12,842 nucleotides of DNA from Clostridiales bacterium UBA3680 (lineage in GTDB: Bacteria > Bacillota > Clostridia > Lachnospirales > CAG-274): NCBI GenBank assembly GCA_002372875.1, contig DFJD01000044.1, positions 4,907 to 17,748 of the forward strand, read 5' to 3'. Shown in pieces: positions 5,769 through 12,842 of the stretch. Below the pieces are notes generated by a model. It was not told the DNA's origin and searched no databases. It was given only the letters and a program-made list of their open reading frames with translations. Positions within the stretch are counted from its first letter, which is position 1. Each line of letters starts with the position of its first letter. Made by a program: the position numbers and the translations under genes.

Positions 5769-6452
5769 TTAGTTTTCCTCCTGATTATTATTATTTTTAT
5801 CATCATATTTGATAAATCCCAATGCATTTACGGGATAGTATCTAAAAATTGCTTTTCCGAGAATCTTCTCTCTTTTGACAAACTTATTTACCCAAAATCG
5901 TGAATCAGCCGAATTATTACGATTATCTCCCATCATAAAATAACTGTCTTCGGGTACATAGTATACCGCATTTTCCGTTACCATTTTTTCGTGAAGGAAG
6001 GAATCGTTCAAGGGTGTTTTGCTGTCGTTGATGTAGATCTGATTGTCTTTTATTTCCACCTTATCCCCGGGCATACCTATAATTCTTTTAATGTAGAGCA
6101 CACTTTCGTTGTCGGGAAATTTGAACACTACAATATCAAATCTTTCGGGATCCTTAAACATATAGGATAGGCGGTTTGCAATAAGCTTATCTCCTGTCAT
6201 AATGGTGGTTTCCATAGATGCGGAGGGAACCTTTGCATTTACTATAATAAAGTTGGTAAGAAAGACGGCTATAAGAAAAGCAAAAACAAAGGTTTCCACC
6301 CAGCTTATGACCTCTCTTAACACATTTTGTTTTTTTGTAAGTGTAATATTTTTTTTCTTCAGCTTTTCATCAGACATAAAAAGCACACCGATACCGTCTG
6401 CTTCGGTATTGCTTTTTTCATTGGAGTCAGCTTTTATATTTTCTTCTTCCAT
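5769..6452 (-). CDS. lepB: Signal peptidase I
   Basis: 227 residues. It removes signal peptides from secreted proteins on the outer face of the membrane. One transmembrane helix (about 53-71) follows a hydrophilic cytosolic N-terminal tail of about 50 residues, longer than the roughly 10-20 usual in short Gram-positive enzymes. The catalytic serine is Ser79 in VPSASMETTI; the general-base lysine is Lys122 in YIKRIIGMPGDK; the conserved MGDNRNNSADSR box is at 174-185. ATG at 6452 has an AAAGGAG site; a later Met26 lacks one, so the long tail is probably real. The C-terminus ends in an Asn/Glu-rich tail (DDKNNNNQEEN). The gene sits 19 bp after the small membrane protein gene and abuts the DUF1858 gene. 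All catalytic elements are present. Confidence 0.96.
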   Translation of the reverse strand: MEEENIKADSNEKSNTEADGIGVLFMSDEKLKKKNITLTKKQNVLREVISWVETFVFAFLIAVFLTNFIIVNAKVPSASMETTIMTGDKLIANRLSYMFKDPERFDIVVFKFPDNESVLYIKRIIGMPGDKVEIKDNQIYINDSKTPLNDSFLHEKMVTENAVYYVPEDSYFMMGDNRNNSADSRFWVNKFVKREKILGKAIFRYYPVNALGFIKYDDKNNNNQEEN

Positions 6453-6471
6453 TTTTATCTCCTTTGAGAAA

Positions 6472-6810
6472 TCAGTGTTTTCCCTCGTTTACAAACAGTC
6501 TGTCATAATGTTCATACAGCTTTTGTACACCGTTTTCAAGCTTGTAATAGTGAAAAATATATGGCACCAAAAGCACGAAAAACAAAAACATTATGGCAAA
6601 CATAAAAATTTCTTTGACAAAAAATATTGCTACAATGCTTATCATTTCAAGAAGTGCAAAAGTTACCGTTACTATGAGATGAATAAGCCTTTCATGCATA
6701 AAAAAATTTATTTGTGTAAGCATTTCGACTCGTATTTTTTCTTTATCGTCGTTTTCGCCTATCTCAAGACTTTCATAGTATTCTATATATTTTTTCAATC
6801 TGTCAGCCAT
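6472..6810 (-). CDS. Small two-helix membrane protein of unknown family
   Basis: 112 residues. The N-terminal 40 are soluble and charged (KKYIEYYESLEIGENDDKEK), then two predicted membrane helices (about 42-64 and 67-88) with almost no loop between them, forming a helical hairpin, and a C-terminal cytosolic segment (LENGVQKLYEHYDRLF). I do not recognise the family. The start at 6810 lies 11 bases after the upstream stop; AGGAAA overlapping that stop is a modest ribosome binding site. Its position just before lepB suggests an envelope role, but this is only context. Confidence 0.75.
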   Translation of the reverse strand: MADRLKKYIEYYESLEIGENDDKEKIRVEMLTQINFFMHERLIHLIVTVTFALLEMISIVAIFFVKEIFMFAIMFLFFVLLVPYIFHYYKLENGVQKLYEHYDRLFVNEGKH

Positions 6811-6821
6811 GGTCTCGTTTC

Positions 6822-7472
6822 CTAAAAATACGCCTTTTCAAGGGAAAGATTAAAAGTTTCATCCTCGTTTACGTGAACGGTAAGAGTGATACTGTGTACG
6901 CTCCATGTTGTAAGTGTACCCGTAGAACCATCGGAAAAAGTTTGCTCTTTTTCGCTGTCGGGCTGTCCGAGCATCTGCGATAAATACAGCAGGATATCCT
7001 CCTTTATGGACTTATCCACATTTTTTGAACTCCAAGCAAGAGAATCAAGCAAGCCCTCATTGAAAGTAAACTCAACATTTCCCAAATAACTCTTAAGAAT
7101 ACCTATCTGTTTATATTCTTTTCTGAACTGCCCTTGAGTTCCGAAAAGGGTATTCTCCCCGTTAACACCGTATTTTTCGTTTATACCGATAGGTGTATCC
7201 GCATGTGAAAATTTATCAAAATCCGAAGGAATATCTATATAATTAAGGTGGTCAATTATTTCCCTGAGTTTTTGTCTTGAATCGTTGAACTGACCAAGAT
7301 TTCTGAACATTGATATTGCTGTTATATAATCACCCTTGTTTGCGTATTCAACAGCCGTATTATATTTATCGTAAGGCTCATCTATTTGCTTATATACATT
7401 AAGCAAACCGATCACCGCACCTATCAGTACGATAATGACCGCTATAAGAAAAACCGGAAACTTTTTCTTCAT
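6822..7472 (-). CDS. Membrane-anchored protein with TPR-like segment, unknown function
   Basis: 216 residues from the preferred start. MKKK and a hydrophobic stretch (about 5-25) form one membrane anchor or uncleaved signal, with the rest outside. Residues about 34-70 (YNTAVEYANKGDYITAISMF) look like one tetratricopeptide-type helix pair, suggesting protein contacts. The remaining 140 residues match no family I know. I chose ATG at 7472 because GAGGTGA lies at good distance; an in-frame start at 7514 would add 14 residues (MIYCWELIILRGDR) that run across the ribosome binding site and begin at the predicted promoter. The gene has its own promoter (7505-7533) and probably leads the unit that contains lepB. 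Confidence 0.75.
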   Translation of the reverse strand: MKKKFPVFLIAVIIVLIGAVIGLLNVYKQIDEPYDKYNTAVEYANKGDYITAISMFRNLGQFNDSRQKLREIIDHLNYIDIPSDFDKFSHADTPIGINEKYGVNGENTLFGTQGQFRKEYKQIGILKSYLGNVEFTFNEGLLDSLAWSSKNVDKSIKEDILLYLSQMLGQPDSEKEQTFSDGSTGTLTTWSVHSITLTVHVNEDETFNLSLEKAYF

Positions 7473-7504
7473 CCTATCACCTCGTAATATAATCAATTCC
7501 CAAC

Positions 7505-7533
7505 AGTATATCACATTTCCATAACAAAATCAA
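7505..7533 (-). promoter_or_regulatory. Predicted extended -10 promoter at the 3' end of the COG2509-type gene
   Basis: On the minus strand: TTGATT (7528-7533), a 17-bp spacer, then TATACT (7505-7510) preceded by TG plus one base, an extended -10. It overlaps the stop codon of the upstream gene and would start transcription near 7498, about 25 bp before the ATG at 7472. This divides the minus-strand genes into two possible transcription units, though read-through is likely because I see no terminator between them. Confidence 0.6.
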
Positions 7534-9086
7534 TATTTTTCCAAAATTGCCTCAGCACATTTCATTCCGTCAACGGCGGCAGACATTATTCCTCCCGCAT
7601 AACCGCAACCTTCGGCACATGGATAGAGTCCGTTTACCGTTACAGAACACAGATCCTTTCCTCTTGTTATTCTTACCGGAGAGGAAGAGCGACTTTCAAC
7701 GGCGGTTATCACGGCTTCATCATCGGCAAACCCGGGAAGCTTGCCGTCAAGCTCGGCTATACCGTTTTTTAATGCCTCATACATAAATTCGGGAAAAATA
7801 TTTCTCATATCGGTATAGGTAACACCTATGGGATAAGTCGGGTGAATACTGCCGATTTCTTTTGAAGATCTTCTTCCAAGTAGGTCTCCAACGAGCTGTA
7901 CGGGTGCCTTATAGTTTCCTCCGCCTACTTCAAATGCCCTTTTTTCAAGCTCCCTTTGAAAATACATTCCCGAAAGAGCTCCGTCACCGGGTATATCCTT
8001 TATATCAAGACCAACAAGCAATGCGGAATTGGAATTTGTGCCGTTTCTTGCATATTCGCTCATACCGTTGGTAACTACCCCACCTTTCTCACTGCTTGAG
8101 GCAACAATATATCCTCCGGGGCACATACAGAAAGTGTAAACACCATAGCCAGAATTCAGATGGGTAAAAAGTTTATAATCGGCAGGAGGAAGAACATTTG
8201 CAAATGTGCCGTACATTGTTTCGCTTATCTTCTTTTGGTTATGCTCAATTCTCACTCCAATGGCAAAGGGCTTTTTTTCCACTGCTATTCCCTTTTTATA
8301 AAGAAGTTCGAATGTTTTTCTTGCAGAGTGTCCGACAGCAAGTACAAGCTCGGAACATTCAAAATCTCCTTTTTCTGTTGTAACCGAGATCAGTTTGCCG
8401 TTCTTCACGGTAAAATCGGTAAGAGCCGTGTTGAAATATATTTCTCCGCCTAACAATTCTATTTCTTTTCTTATGTTCTTTATTACCTGTCTTAACTTAT
8501 CGGTACCTATATGAGGTTTTGCCGAATACATTATTTCGGGTGGTGCTCCATGCTTTATAAGCTCTGAGAGTACAAAAAAGCATCTTTCATCGTTTATACC
8601 GCTGTTAAGTTTTCCATCGGAAAATGTTCCGGCACCGCCCTCTCCAAACTGTACATTTGAACGTGTATCAAGTTCCCCCGTTTTAAAAAAAGTGTCAACT
8701 TTTTTTATCCTTTCGTCAACGGGTGCGCCCTGTTCAAATACTATCGGTCTTGCTCCTGCCCTTGCAAGAAGAAGAGCCGAAAAGATACCTCCCGGTCCAA
8801 ACCCCGTGATGATCGGTCTTTTGGGGATAACGGCTTTTTTTATTTCGTATCTGAATGTTTTATATGGCTTTATATTTTTAAATTTTAAATATTTTTTTTC
8901 ATTTTTAACATTAAAGGCAACCTTATACACATATACAATATTTTGCTTTTTTCGTGCATCTATAGATTTTTTTAATATTTTTATATCCCGAATTTCAGCC
9001 TTTAACATTTCGGATATTTTTTTTACAAGCTCCTCTTTTTCGTTTTTAACGGTAACGGGAAGCTTTATTTGCGATATTTCAAGCAT
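7530..9086 (-). CDS. COG2509-type FAD-dependent dehydrogenase, uncharacterised
   Basis: 518 residues from the chosen start. An N-terminal 90-residue domain precedes the FAD-binding Rossmann fold, whose dinucleotide motif is ITGFGPGGIFSALLLARAG (about 93-111). Further family marks are NVQFGEGGAGTFSDGKLNS in the first third and GLYPCAEGCGYAGGIMSAA near the C-terminus. These fit the conserved uncharacterised FAD-dependent dehydrogenases (COG2509, often annotated as NAD(FAD)-utilising dehydrogenase). The substrate is unknown. The start ATG at 9086 (MLEISQIKLPV) overlaps the upstream gene by 22 bases. A longer frame opens at 9155, but its added residues (RRIQSSMGMVKRICC...) are the upstream gene read in another frame. 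The upstream ribosome binding site is weak (AGAGAG), which fits coupled translation. Confidence 0.92.
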   Translation of the reverse strand: MLEISQIKLPVTVKNEKEELVKKISEMLKAEIRDIKILKKSIDARKKQNIVYVYKVAFNVKNEKKYLKFKNIKPYKTFRYEIKKAVIPKRPIITGFGPGGIFSALLLARAGARPIVFEQGAPVDERIKKVDTFFKTGELDTRSNVQFGEGGAGTFSDGKLNSGINDERCFFVLSELIKHGAPPEIMYSAKPHIGTDKLRQVIKNIRKEIELLGGEIYFNTALTDFTVKNGKLISVTTEKGDFECSELVLAVGHSARKTFELLYKKGIAVEKKPFAIGVRIEHNQKKISETMYGTFANVLPPADYKLFTHLNSGYGVYTFCMCPGGYIVASSSEKGGVVTNGMSEYARNGTNSNSALLVGLDIKDIPGDGALSGMYFQRELEKRAFEVGGGNYKAPVQLVGDLLGRRSSKEIGSIHPTYPIGVTYTDMRNIFPEFMYEALKNGIAELDGKLPGFADDEAVITAVESRSSSPVRITRGKDLCSVTVNGLYPCAEGCGYAGGIMSAAVDGMKCAEAILEKY

Positions 9087-10318
9087 TTTAAAGCACACTC
9101 TCTTCCGGCAACATATCCGCTTGACCATGCCCATTGAAGATTGTATCCTCCGCAATCTCCATATATATCAAGCACCTCTCCGCAAGCAAATATTCCCGAT
9201 ATAACTTTTGATTCCATCGTTTTATTATCAAACTCAGCCACGGAAATGCCTCCTGCTGTGACCTGTGCATTGTCATAGCCCTGTGTTCCCGTTATGTTAA
9301 GACTGTAATGCTTGATGTTTGCTGCCAGCTTCCACAAAAGAACTTCTGTAAACTCGGATACCGACATTGAAAGTTTTTGTATCCCCGCTCTTCTTGCGAT
9401 AAGATTTCCCACTCTCTTATTAAGTAAACCCACAAAATAGTTCTCTGCGGTCAAATGGGAAAGAACGCCCGTTCTGTGTTTTAATATTTCAAAAACAGCC
9501 TTCTCATCATATTCGGGCATAAAATCGATTTCAACACTTGCATTTTTTTTGCCCGTAAGCTCTACGGAAATATCGAAAACAGGCGGACCCGAAATGCCGT
9601 AGTCTGTAAAAAGAAGTTCACCTTGTTTGGCTGTAATTATTCTGTCTCCATGGATAAGAGAAACTTTTGCTTCGGTTTTGATACCTTTTAAACCCTTTAT
9701 TCCTTCGGTATCTGTTCTCAGCTGAACCAGCGTAGGATAAGTTTTTTCCATTCGATGTCCGAGAGATTTTAACAAATCAAAGGCGGAACCATCGGACCCG
9801 AGAGATGGAGATGCACAGCCCCCTCCCGCTATTATGACCGATTTTGCGGTATAACTGTTTTTATCTTGGTCTGACAAGCGAAATACGCTTCCCTTATGCT
9901 TAATGTCGATTATTTTCCGAGAAGTATATACGGTTATGTTTCGTCTTGAAAGCTCATTTCTTAAGCAGTCAAGCACGGCACTTGCCTGCAGACTGAAAGG
10001 ATAAAGTCTGCCGTCTCTTTCCTCTCTCGGAAAAACTCCCAATGTATTAAAAAAGTTTACCGTATCATCTACGGTAAACTCCTTTAAAGGATAATCTGCA
10101 AAATCGGGGACTTGTCCATGGTAATGAGAAACAGAAGTGTTGATATTGCTGAAATTACATCTTCCGTTACCTGTAGCAAGTATTTTTTTGCCAACTCTGT
10201 CAAGTCTTTCAAAAACCGCTATATTCAGCTTTTCTGATTGTTTTACAGCTGAGAGAGCGGACATCATTCCCGATGCTCCGCCCCCTATGATAGCAATATC
10301 CAAATTAGTACCCTTCAT
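9065..10318 (-). CDS. HI0933/BaiN-like NAD(P)/FAD-dependent oxidoreductase
   Basis: 417 residues. The N-terminal FAD-binding motif is IAIIGGGASGMMSAL (8-22), then the family signature ILATGNGRCNFSN (46-58) and the C-terminal GEVLDIYGDCGGYNLQWAWSSGYVAG, which closes the FAD site. This is the HI0933/YhiN family, which includes BaiN of bile-acid 7-dehydroxylating clostridia, but most members are uncharacterised and ubiquitous, so a bile-acid role should not be assumed. ATG at 10318 was chosen because homology begins right after it; a frame from 10357 adds 13 residues that lie inside the upstream LCP gene. It overlaps the LCP gene by 14 bases and the next gene by 22, showing a tight operon of two different flavoproteins. 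Confidence 0.92.
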   Translation of the reverse strand: MKGTNLDIAIIGGGASGMMSALSAVKQSEKLNIAVFERLDRVGKKILATGNGRCNFSNINTSVSHYHGQVPDFADYPLKEFTVDDTVNFFNTLGVFPREERDGRLYPFSLQASAVLDCLRNELSRRNITVYTSRKIIDIKHKGSVFRLSDQDKNSYTAKSVIIAGGGCASPSLGSDGSAFDLLKSLGHRMEKTYPTLVQLRTDTEGIKGLKGIKTEAKVSLIHGDRIITAKQGELLFTDYGISGPPVFDISVELTGKKNASVEIDFMPEYDEKAVFEILKHRTGVLSHLTAENYFVGLLNKRVGNLIARRAGIQKLSMSVSEFTEVLLWKLAANIKHYSLNITGTQGYDNAQVTAGGISVAEFDNKTMESKVISGIFACGEVLDIYGDCGGYNLQWAWSSGYVAGRECALKCLKYRK

Positions 10319-11786
10319 AATAATCCTGATTGTATGCTCCGCCACTGCCATCGGCATTCAAGAATTCACCCAAACCGATAATAACCGTCAAATCGTGTTC
10401 TTTTGAGAACTCCGGATCTGTTATTATTTCGGCGTCTGAGAAGAATTGAGCCACATCCTGTCCCATTCCGTCTTCTCTTACATAAATCCTTGTTTTCTGA
10501 GACTTATTTCCTGTCCATGTATCAATGGCTGTTACGTTGTAGCCTGCATTGTTGAGCATTTTTTGTATTTCGGCAGCCATACCGTCGGTGTAACCGCCAT
10601 TTAATACCTGTATGTCAAGAGTAGTATCATCATATTTTTCGGAAGCCGTTTCGGCACTTTGTGCCCTTTCTCTGTCTGCCTTTATTTCGTTGCTCGGCTT
10701 TTTAAATACCTCATAACTTAAATCTCTTGTTTCCTCGGGATAATAACCGTAGCCGCCTATAAAGCCGTACTTATCCGCCACATCTCCGGGAAGAGTGTAT
10801 GTATAGAGATTGTTTGCATCAAACTTTTTAAACACCGAAACATAGCCTATAGCATCGGCTACGCTTACATCGGTATCCACATATTTGAAAAAGGCATAGA
10901 TATAATCTTTTGCGTTTGCAAAAATAACATCCGATTTTGTAAGCTTTTTAAGAAGAACCTTTATAAAGTTCTGCTGTGTTTCAATTCTTCCCAGATCGGC
11001 ATTTGAATATCCCGAACGGAAACGAACAAGACCCTCGGCCTGCTCTCCGTTTAAGACCTGAAGACCGGGTGCAAGGTGAATTGCAAGGTTCTGATAGGGG
11101 TCTTCGTAATCCATGGGAATGGGAACATTGTATTCCACACCGCCAACGGAATCAACGAGGTAATCGAAGGCATCAAAACTTACAAGCACATAATAATCAA
11201 TAGAAATGCCGAACATGCTCTCGATCTGTCCTTTAAGCATATTTATGCCCTCTTTTTTGCCTCCGTAATGATATATTTCATTTATTTTCATTCCCTTTTG
11301 TCCGGGTTCGGGAAATTCCGAAATCATCTTGTTGAATGTTTCATCGGAAACTTCAACAAGCGTATCCCTGGGAATGGAAATCATACTTAGCTCATTTAAA
11401 GTGGCATTAAAACAGCACAAGAGTATTGTGTCTGTTCTTGAGCCGTCCTCATCGGTTCCGAGTATGAGAAAATTGGTTCTTTCGTTAAGCTTGGGAGCAC
11501 TTGTAATATCGTCTATTATGGTACCGACAGGATCTGCAGGCTTTTGCTGAGACTGCCCATCCTGAGGCGTAGCAATAATTATGGGATCTTTAAATGCCTT
11601 GTAGGCAATATAGGCTCCAAAGGCAAAAATAAACAAAAACAATACGGAAAAGAAAACAGCCAAAAATCTTCCCAATAAGGAACGTTTCTTTTTTCCGCCC
11701 GATCCGCTGTCGTCGGTTGAACGATTTGTTCTGCTGTGAGTCACCTCAGCATCATAATCGTCATAAATATCGTATCTGTCGCTCAT
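10305..11786 (-). CDS. LytR-CpsA-Psr (LCP) family protein with LytR C-terminal domain
   Basis: 493 residues. LCP proteins transfer undecaprenyl-linked glycopolymers such as teichoic acid or capsule to peptidoglycan on the outer face of the membrane. Order: an acidic, Ser-rich cytosolic tail (1-30), a basic KKKR, one membrane helix (about 38-62), an LCP domain (about 103-285), and a LytR_C-type domain (about 388-472, LDIQVLNGGYTDGMA to DLTVIIGLG). Conserved LCP features are NFLILGTDEDGSRTDTIL (105-122), SIPRDT (137-142) and FRSGYSNADLGRIETQQNF (256-274), which carry the Asp and Arg residues that bind pyrophosphate and metal. The tail is Gly/Tyr-rich (GSGGAYNQDYYEGY). ATG at 11786 follows AGGAGAC and lies 13 bases after the glnS stop; a longer frame from 11888 would run through glnS. 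Confidence 0.94.
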   Translation of the reverse strand: MSDRYDIYDDYDAEVTHSRTNRSTDDSGSGGKKKRSLLGRFLAVFFSVLFLFIFAFGAYIAYKAFKDPIIIATPQDGQSQQKPADPVGTIIDDITSAPKLNERTNFLILGTDEDGSRTDTILLCCFNATLNELSMISIPRDTLVEVSDETFNKMISEFPEPGQKGMKINEIYHYGGKKEGINMLKGQIESMFGISIDYYVLVSFDAFDYLVDSVGGVEYNVPIPMDYEDPYQNLAIHLAPGLQVLNGEQAEGLVRFRSGYSNADLGRIETQQNFIKVLLKKLTKSDVIFANAKDYIYAFFKYVDTDVSVADAIGYVSVFKKFDANNLYTYTLPGDVADKYGFIGGYGYYPEETRDLSYEVFKKPSNEIKADRERAQSAETASEKYDDTTLDIQVLNGGYTDGMAAEIQKMLNNAGYNVTAIDTWTGNKSQKTRIYVREDGMGQDVAQFFSDAEIITDPEFSKEHDLTVIIGLGEFLNADGSGGAYNQDYYEGY

Positions 11787-11799
11787 ATCTGTCTCCTGA

Positions 11800-12842
11800 T
11801 TATTTGTTTGGCTTAAAAGAGCTTTTAAGAGAGACAATCCTGTTGAATTCAAGGTTGTCTTTGGTAAAATATTTTCTGTCGGCAACAAAATAGCCGTTTC
11901 TCATAAATTGGAATTTGTCATCCCTTTCAGCCTTTGCCAAAGCAGGCTCAGCATAGGCAACCACCTGCTTAAGGGAATCGGGATTAAGGCTGTAACCGTT
12001 ATCGGAAGCCTCATCGGGAACAACAAGGTTTTCGTAAAGATTAACTTTAATTTTTACGGCATCGGCAGCATTTACCCAATGAATGGTACCTTTGACCTTT
12101 CTTTCCGTAAAATTAAGTCCGCTTTTGGTTGCGGGGTCATAAGTTGCGTTTACTTGAATGACCTTTCCGTTTTCATCCTTTACGCAATCTGTACAGGTTA
12201 CAAAATATGCACCCTTCAATCTTACCTCTTTACCAGGGGTAAGTCTGAAATATTTTTTTGGAGGATTTTCTTCAAAATCGGAAGCTTCGATGTAAAGCTC
12301 TCTTGAAAATGTTACTTTTCTTGAACCCATTTCGCCGTTAGGGTGATTTTCAAGCTCCAACTCTTCGGTAACCCCTTCGGGATAATTTGTTATAACAAGT
12401 TTTATAGGGTCGAGAACAGCCATATACACAGGAGATATTGGCTGAAGATCCTCTCTTATGCAATATTCAAGCTGAGCCGGATCTACAAGACTGTTTGCCT
12501 TTGAAACACCCACCATATTGCAGAAATTTCTTATTGAAGCGGGAGTATACCCTCTTCTTCTTATACCTTCAAGTGTATAAAGACGGGGATCGTCCCACCC
12601 ATCGACCTGATTGGTTTCAACAAGATTTCTTAAATATCTCTTTCCCAAAATTGCATCAGCTATATTGAGCTTTGCAAATTCTATCTGACGAGGCTTTGTA
12701 TCAAGCCTTACATTATCAACGACCCAGTCATACAGAGGTCTATGGTCTTCAAACTCCATTGTGCAAATGGAATGTGTAATTCCCTCTATAGCATCCTCTA
12801 CGGGGTGAGCAAAGTCATACATGGGATAAATGCACCATTTAT
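11800..12842 (-). CDS. glnS: Glutaminyl-tRNA synthetase, C-terminal part (5' end beyond right edge)
   Basis: GlnRS charges tRNA-Gln with glutamine in the cytosol. About 347 codons are present of roughly 550; the HIGH motif and the first half of the catalytic domain lie outside. The frame stays open to the right edge and reads KWCIYPMYDFAHPVEDAIEG, so the Met at 12822 is internal. Visible features are ITHSICTMEFEDHRPLYDWV, the KMSKS-loop region, GWDDPRLYTLEGIRRRGYTP, and the two anticodon-binding beta barrels, ending in FNRIVSLKSSFKPNK. The KMSKS-equivalent reads ILGKRYL rather than the VMSKRKL of Escherichia coli; I recall similar GKRY forms in clostridial enzymes. It heads the visible part of the operon with the LCP and flavoprotein genes. 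Confidence 0.95.
   Translation of the reverse strand, partial: KWCIYPMYDFAHPVEDAIEGITHSICTMEFEDHRPLYDWVVDNVRLDTKPRQIEFAKLNIADAILGKRYLRNLVETNQVDGWDDPRLYTLEGIRRRGYTPASIRNFCNMVGVSKANSLVDPAQLEYCIREDLQPISPVYMAVLDPIKLVITNYPEGVTEELELENHPNGEMGSRKVTFSRELYIEASDFEENPPKKYFRLTPGKEVRLKGAYFVTCTDCVKDENGKVIQVNATYDPATKSGLNFTERKVKGTIHWVNAADAVKIKVNLYENLVVPDEASDNGYSLNPDSLKQVVAYAEPALAKAERDDKFQFMRNGYFVADRKYFTKDNLEFNRIVSLKSSFKPNK

Noticed and set aside
6202..6825. Plus-strand frame of 207 codons with hydrophobic composition
   Set aside because: It is antisense to the lepB N-terminal region and the two-helix protein; its hydrophobic Phe/Ile-rich content comes from reading Lys/Glu-rich coding DNA backwards.
8692..9204. 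Plus-strand frame of 170 codons
   Set aside because: It is antisense to the N-terminal half of the COG2509-type flavoprotein, whose dinucleotide-binding motif fixes the coding strand.
9065..10318. Assigning the HI0933-like gene as baiN with a bile-acid role
   Set aside because: The family is widespread and mostly uncharacterised, and no other bai gene is in the window.
10319..10357. Longer N-terminus for the HI0933-like protein starting at 10357
   Set aside because: The extra 13 residues lie inside the C-terminal coding part of the LCP gene, and family similarity starts at MKGTNLDIAIIGGG from 10318.

Overview
The window looks like a chromosomal segment of a low-GC, Gram-positive, anaerobic clostridial bacterium, probably of the gut or rumen Oscillospirales/Ruminococcaceae type. 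The evidence is the AT-rich sequence, strong AGGAGG ribosome binding sites, and a characteristic gene set: pyruvate phosphate dikinase, bacterial GlnRS, a LytR-CpsA-Psr protein, DUF4491 and DUF1858 proteins, and STAS-phosphotransferase fusions. The genus assignment is inference. I saw no phage genes, transposase, tRNA, rRNA or CRISPR array.

Layout. (1) Bases 1-961, minus strand: the first 320 codons of ppdK, starting at TTG and running off the left edge. (2) Bases 962-1465: a divergent intergenic region. From left to right it holds the ppdK ribosome binding site, a 200-bp array of 30-bp repeats each able to form a hairpin, a 50-bp palindrome, a minus-strand promoter that would put the palindrome and the array in the ppdK 5' leader, and a plus-strand promoter for the next operon. 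(3) Bases 1466-5106, plus strand: a four-gene operon with a membrane-anchored DUF4230 protein, a DUF4230 lipoprotein (4-nt overlap), and two tandem paralogues that each fuse an anti-anti-sigma (STAS) domain to an aminoglycoside-phosphotransferase-like kinase. A hairpin terminator that can work in both directions follows. (4) Bases 5218-12842, minus strand: nine genes. Read in the direction of transcription they are glnS (3' part), an LCP-family cell-wall protein, two different FAD-dependent oxidoreductases (HI0933/BaiN-like and COG2509-like), then, behind an apparent internal promoter at 7505-7533, a membrane-anchored protein with a TPR-like segment, a small two-helix membrane protein, signal peptidase I (lepB), a DUF1858 CxxC protein and a DUF4491 membrane protein.

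How the parts may work together. The left operon is the most unusual part. It pairs two surface-facing DUF4230 proteins with two cytosolic proteins that carry a phospho-acceptor STAS domain and an apparently intact kinase fold in one chain. This resembles a self-contained partner-switching signalling module, but no sigma factor or anti-sigma factor is in the window and the function is unknown. The second novelty is the ppdK leader array, where stems are conserved and loops vary, as expected if the folded form matters. The right-hand block is mostly translation, envelope and protein-export housekeeping.
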